DNA of 9,422 nt from Campylobacterales bacterium. GTDB lineage: Bacteria; Campylobacterota; Campylobacteria; Campylobacterales; QNZT01. Shown here piece after piece: positions 6,370 through 9,422 of this stretch (positions are counted from its first letter, which is position 1; the number at the start of each line of letters is the position of its first letter). The notes under the pieces were generated by a model. The model searched no databases. It was not told where the DNA came from and was given only the letters and a program-made list of their open reading frames with translations. The position numbers and the translations under genes are program-made. The stretch is from contig JALUNR010000117.1 of NCBI GenBank assembly GCA_027055005.1, positions 1 through 9,422 of the forward strand, given 5' to 3'.

Positions 6370-6424
6370 TTGCTTGAGGGTCTCTATCTATAAAAAATAC
6401 ATATAGATACAAATCCTCAAGCAA
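6370..6424 (-). terminator. 55-base hairpin between convergent genes, probable terminator of the protease gene
   Basis: Arms 6370-6392 and 6402-6424 align over 23 positions without bulges. A perfect 10-bp outer part (TTGCTTGAGG / CCTCAAGCAA) and a perfect 8-bp inner part (TATCTATA / TATAGATA) are separated by five positions with one wobble and two mismatches; the loop is 9 bases. It starts 24 bases beyond the protease stop codon. A smaller hairpin, CCTCAA-TTGC-TTGAGG at 6364-6379, uses the same TTGAGG and excludes the outer stem. Terminator function is inferred from position. Confidence 0.5.
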
Positions 6425-6444
6425 AGATTATTCCAACTTTTAAC

Positions 6445-6457
6445 TACTTAGTAAATA
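6445..6457. repeat. 13-bp direct repeat, copy 2, covering the protease stop codon
   Basis: TACTTAGTAAATA is identical to 6278-6290 and includes the complement of the protease stop codon (6448-6450) and its last codons. Confidence 0.6.
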
Positions 6458-8436
6458 GACTTTAAAATAACTTTTGCAAAATTATTCATAGCAAGTTGTT
6501 CTCTTGTTGTAATATTTGAACTTGACTTATCAAATATAGCCTCACTTGATGCTATTGCAAACTCACTAGAGCTAGTTTGTAAATTTGCTCCACTAACTAC
6601 CAACTTATAAGAACCTGCAGGAAGATTATCAACTTCTATCTGCTCTATATTATCTACATGGTTTTCACCCTTTGTTATAGTTGTTCCATTTAAAACATAT
6701 GGATAATATTTATTGCCATTTTTATCAACTATATATGTATCAATATCATTTACTAAGGATTTTGAACTTGCACTATTTCCTGCAGGATCAACCCAACTAA
6801 TAGTAACCTTAAACTTGCCATCTGATTCTTTTGAAAAATTATACTCTTTTGTTTCCCCTCTTTTTACTGTATCTATCTTTAGTTTTCTTTTAGTATTTTT
6901 CAAGGTTTCTACAACACTAACTGCATTTTTAGCATCTATCATTCCATAACCTGTATAAATATCTGGTCCTTTTTCATTTTTGTCTATTGCAGTATTTATT
7001 AGTACTGCTTTTAAAAGATCATGTCGCATATCACAACCACTATTACCACATTTTGTTAAATTTTTATACTCTTGCATAACCAAAGCTGCCATACCCGTAG
7101 CAGCTGGTGTAGCCATAGATGTTCCACTCATATAAGCATATCCATTATCCTTGGAACTAGAAGTTGAGTAAATAGCACTACCTCTAACTACCAAATCAGG
7201 CTTAATTCTACCATCTCTTACAGGACCCACACTACTATAACTAGCAACATAATAAGAACTACTACCCAAAGCTCCTATTGTTATCACATTTTTTGCATTT
7301 GCAGCTCCTTTTATTATCCCAGTATCTGGATATCCATCACTTCCTCTATCATTTCCAGCGGCTACAAACATATTTATAAATGGATTAGAATAAACTACTC
7401 TATCTTCAGCTGATGCATCTGAGTTATATACACCAAGATCAGCTCTATCTGTAAAGCCATAAGAATGATTTGACAGTAATATCCCTTCATTTTTATACAA
7501 AGCATTTAAAGAATCAGCAAAATATTTATCTTTAAAACAATAGTTATAAATTATAGCTTCATTTGCCATACCTCTAGCATTTTTATCTATTCCACTTGCA
7601 CCTATTATTCCAACTACATGGGTTGTATGTAAAGACATACTGCCTTTACTAGCCATATCTTTTACCCTTGATATACTTCCTAAGCGAAACTCTTGATGCG
7701 AATTTCTAGCAATTCCTTCATCTACCACACCTATTTTTATATTTAAACCATCTAAACCTAGTTTTCCACCCCACAAACTTTTAGCTTCAGTATCTTCAGC
7801 AGTATAATAATCATCAACTCCTATTTTTGATGATAAGGGTTTTATCGTATCTATTTTGTGATATTTTGAAATATACTTTACAATACTTATATCTGAAAGC
7901 TCTTTCAAAGAAATACCCATTATATCAAACTCAGCGATATTAAAATCATCATCAACTTTAATATTTTCAGCTTCTATACCATTATTATTTAAAAGATTTT
8001 CTAACTCTTGCTTGTTAATACTACTTAAAAATTCGACTTTTACTCTAAGATTTTTATTTAAAGCAACATCTTTTAACTCATTAGATAACTTATATTTTCC
8101 AGTTAATAAAACTACACCCTCCATTCCTGTAATATCTTTTAAAATATCTTCTATTTTAGTAGATTCACTAACAATATAAAAACTGTTTTTACCTGCATAA
8201 GTTATTCTTTTCGCCCCATCATTATATAACTTATTGAGATTTTGTTTACTAAGTGGAGATTTTGTTTTCACAACAACAGATATAACTTTTTTATTACTGC
8301 TTAATGCTTCCAACTTGTTTAAAGATAAACTTTTTGAAAACTTTACATTTTCACCACCCAAAGATAAACCATCGGCACTTGACATCGATGCAATCAAAGT
8401 ACTACTTAAAACTACTTTAAAAATTGACCTTTTCAT
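6448..8436 (-). CDS. Exported subtilisin-family (S8) serine protease with C-terminal beta-sandwich
   Basis: A 662-residue precursor. A signal peptide occupies about residues 1-21 (MKRSIFKVVLSSTLIASMSSA). Residues 50-197 are a propeptide region that appears to contain two similar inhibitor-like modules. The catalytic domain follows: Asp239 in IKIGVVDEGI, His270 in HTTHVVGI (the family norm is HGTHVAGI), oxyanion Asn362 in VAAGND and Ser440 in MSGTSMATPAATG. SSVGPVRDGRIKPDL at 401-415 is also typical. Residues about 518-630 form a beta-rich C-terminal domain with LVNDIDTYIVD and DNIEQIEVDNLPAGSYKLVVSG, as in KP-43-like subtilases. The triad is complete, so activity is expected. Cys463 and Cys468 in KCGNSGC may pair. 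No sorting tag or autotransporter barrel is visible, so the final location (periplasm or outside) is open. ATG 8434-8436 has AAGGA upstream. Substrate unknown. Confidence 0.92.
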   Translation of the reverse strand: MKRSIFKVVLSSTLIASMSSADGLSLGGENVKFSKSLSLNKLEALSSNKKVISVVVKTKSPLSKQNLNKLYNDGAKRITYAGKNSFYIVSESTKIEDILKDITGMEGVVLLTGKYKLSNELKDVALNKNLRVKVEFLSSINKQELENLLNNNGIEAENIKVDDDFNIAEFDIMGISLKELSDISIVKYISKYHKIDTIKPLSSKIGVDDYYTAEDTEAKSLWGGKLGLDGLNIKIGVVDEGIARNSHQEFRLGSISRVKDMASKGSMSLHTTHVVGIIGASGIDKNARGMANEAIIYNYCFKDKYFADSLNALYKNEGILLSNHSYGFTDRADLGVYNSDASAEDRVVYSNPFINMFVAAGNDRGSDGYPDTGIIKGAANAKNVITIGALGSSSYYVASYSSVGPVRDGRIKPDLVVRGSAIYSTSSSKDNGYAYMSGTSMATPAATGMAALVMQEYKNLTKCGNSGCDMRHDLLKAVLINTAIDKNEKGPDIYTGYGMIDAKNAVSVVETLKNTKRKLKIDTVKRGETKEYNFSKESDGKFKVTISWVDPAGNSASSKSLVNDIDTYIVDKNGNKYYPYVLNGTTITKGENHVDNIEQIEVDNLPAGSYKLVVSGANLQTSSSEFAIASSEAIFDKSSSNITTREQLAMNNFAKVILKSIY

Positions 8437-8570
8437 TTTTTTTCCTTTTGTTACCTAATTTTTCTTTCCCTTGTAAACTAATTCGGTCAATTTTGGCTAA
8501 ACAATACAATTTTATTTTACTTTTATAGTTTTTTTTGGTTTTAAATATATTTTCTTACAAAAGGTAACAT

Positions 8571-8634
8571 TTTTTTGACTACTTAAATATTTATAACTTA
8601 TTTTGTATAATCAAATAAAAAATAAAAGGTAATC
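8571..8634 (+). promoter_or_regulatory. trpS promoter and ribosome binding site
   Basis: A perfect TATAAT at 8606-8611, preceded by TTTTG, predicts a transcript start near 8618 and a short leader with AAAGGT at 8625-8630 four bases before ATG 8635. A TTGACT at 8575-8580 is 25 bases from the -10 box, too far to act as a normal -35. The rest of the divergent gap (8437-8570) must hold the protease promoter, but I see no convincing one there. Confidence 0.6.
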
Positions 8635-9422
8635 ATGAGAGTTTTAACAGGAATCCAATCATCAGGAACATTACATATAGGAAATTATTTTGGAGCTATC
8701 AAACAAATGTTGGAACTTCAAGATAGTAGTGACCTTTATATATTTATTGCAAACTATCACTCTCTTACTTCACTAAGAGACTCCGATGCAATAAGAAAAA
8801 ACACAATAGATGCAGCTATTACATACTTATCTTTAGGCATAGACCCAAACAAAGTAACTATGTGGGTACAATCAGATGTAAAAGAAGTATTAGAACTTTA
8901 TTGGATTCTTTCAGCTTACACTCCTATGGGACTTTTAGAGCGAGCTCATAGTTATAAAGATAAAGTAGCCAAAGGCATAAGTGCAAATCATGCTCTATTT
9001 TCATATCCAGTTTTGATGGCAGCAGATATACTATTATATGATGCAAATATTGTCCCTGTTGGGAAAGATCAAATCCAACATGTAGAGATAACAAGAGATA
9101 TAGCTGTAAAGTTTAACAATGAACACGGAAATATTCTAACTCTCCCAGAGTTTAAAATAGATGAAACCGTAGCAACAGTTCCTGGAACAGATGGTGCTAA
9201 GATGAGTAAAAGTTATGGCAATACTATAGATATATTTTGCACAAAAAAGCAACTCAAAAAACAAGTTGGAAAGATTGTAACTGAAGCTGTTAGTTTAGAA
9301 GAGCCAAAAGAGTGGAAAGATTGCAATGTCTATAACCTCTGTAAATTATTTTTAGATAAAGATGGACAAAAAGAACTCCAAGAAAGATATAAAAAAGGTG
9401 GAGAAGGTCATGGACACTTTAA
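8635..9422 (+). CDS. trpS: Tryptophanyl-tRNA synthetase (3' end outside window)
   Basis: Charges tRNA-Trp with tryptophan using ATP; cytoplasmic class I synthetase. The frame runs from ATG 8635 through 262 codons to the window edge without a stop. Class I signatures are present: the HIGH-type motif HIGN at 14-17 in SGTLHIGNYFGAI, and KMSKS at 189-193 in DGAKMSKSYGN. The tryptophan/adenylate-site stretch ALFSYPVLMAADILLYD (120-136) and PVGKDQIQHVEITRDIA (141-157) are also typical of bacterial TrpS. Family members have about 320-340 residues, so roughly the last 60-80 are missing because the window ends. It has its own promoter and diverges from the protease gene. Confidence 0.97.
   Translation, partial: MRVLTGIQSSGTLHIGNYFGAIKQMLELQDSSDLYIFIANYHSLTSLRDSDAIRKNTIDAAITYLSLGIDPNKVTMWVQSDVKEVLELYWILSAYTPMGLLERAHSYKDKVAKGISANHALFSYPVLMAADILLYDANIVPVGKDQIQHVEITRDIAVKFNNEHGNILTLPEFKIDETVATVPGTDGAKMSKSYGNTIDIFCTKKQLKKQVGKIVTEAVSLEEPKEWKDCNVYNLCKLFLDKDGQKELQERYKKGGEGHGHF

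Noticed and set aside
6256..6447. CRISPR array or tRNA gene in the repeat-rich gap
   Set aside because: Repeats are few, short and unevenly spaced, and no cloverleaf or CCA-adjacent acceptor stem can be drawn.
6448..8436. Autotransporter or type IX secretion cargo
   Set aside because: The C-terminus ends in a short non-barrel segment (ILKSIY) after a beta-sandwich; no translocator domain or sorting tag is present.
8449..8569. Inverted copies TGTTACCT (8449-8456) and AGGTAACA (8562-8569) in the protease-trpS gap as an operator pair
   Set aside because: Only 8 bp, and the first copy abuts the protease ribosome binding site (AAGGA, complement of 8443-8447) within similar purine-rich sequence, so chance similarity is likely.
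8575..8611. TTGACT at 8575-8580 as the -35 box of the trpS promoter
   Set aside because: The 25-bp spacing to TATAAT 8606-8611 is far outside the usual 16-18 bp.

Overview
The window is AT-rich DNA that looks like a member of the Campylobacterota, most likely an Arcobacter/Aliarcobacter-type bacterium. The lineage is inferred from base composition, from -10 boxes (TATAAT, TACAAT) in T-rich DNA without a well-spaced -35 box, from purine ribosome binding sites, and from the style of the housekeeping proteins. It is not proven by any marker gene.

Layout. The last codons of an unidentified plus-strand gene (1-142) overlap tail-to-tail with a minus-strand gene for a cytoplasmic TPR-like helical-repeat protein (128-1192). 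A short divergent promoter region then leads into a plus-strand run. This contains prs (PRPP synthetase, 1290-2219), lepA (elongation factor 4, 2220-4016, starting on the base after the prs stop codon) and a compact FAD-binding oxidoreductase-like gene (4026-4628) whose ribosome binding site overlaps the lepA stop. After a 92-base gap with an A/T inverted repeat and a promoter placed so close to the start codon that the mRNA may be leaderless, there is a gene for an exported protein of unknown function (4721-5497). It is followed by a 17-codon small ORF (5499-5552) and a gene for a HARE-HTH-like plus HNH nuclease (best start GTG at 5566, ending at 6255).

The 192 bases from 6256 to 6447 separate two convergent genes. 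They hold a 31-base hairpin, a purine tract with four GGA motifs, a 55-base hairpin that competes with a smaller one, and the first copy of a 13-bp direct repeat. The second copy covers the stop codon of the next gene. That gene, on the minus strand (6448-8436), encodes a complete exported subtilisin-family (S8) protease with a long, apparently duplicated propeptide region and a C-terminal beta-sandwich. A divergent promoter region leads to trpS (8635 to the window edge, C-terminus missing).

How it fits together. prs, lepA and trpS are housekeeping genes for nucleotide supply and translation. The accessory material lies between 4721 and 8436: an exported unknown protein, a candidate stand-alone restriction nuclease, a structured non-coding segment and a secreted protease. 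The best candidates for something undescribed are the HARE-HTH/HNH nuclease, which has no visible methyltransferase partner and so could be modification-dependent, and the repeat-rich structured segment just downstream of it. Any functional link between them is speculation.
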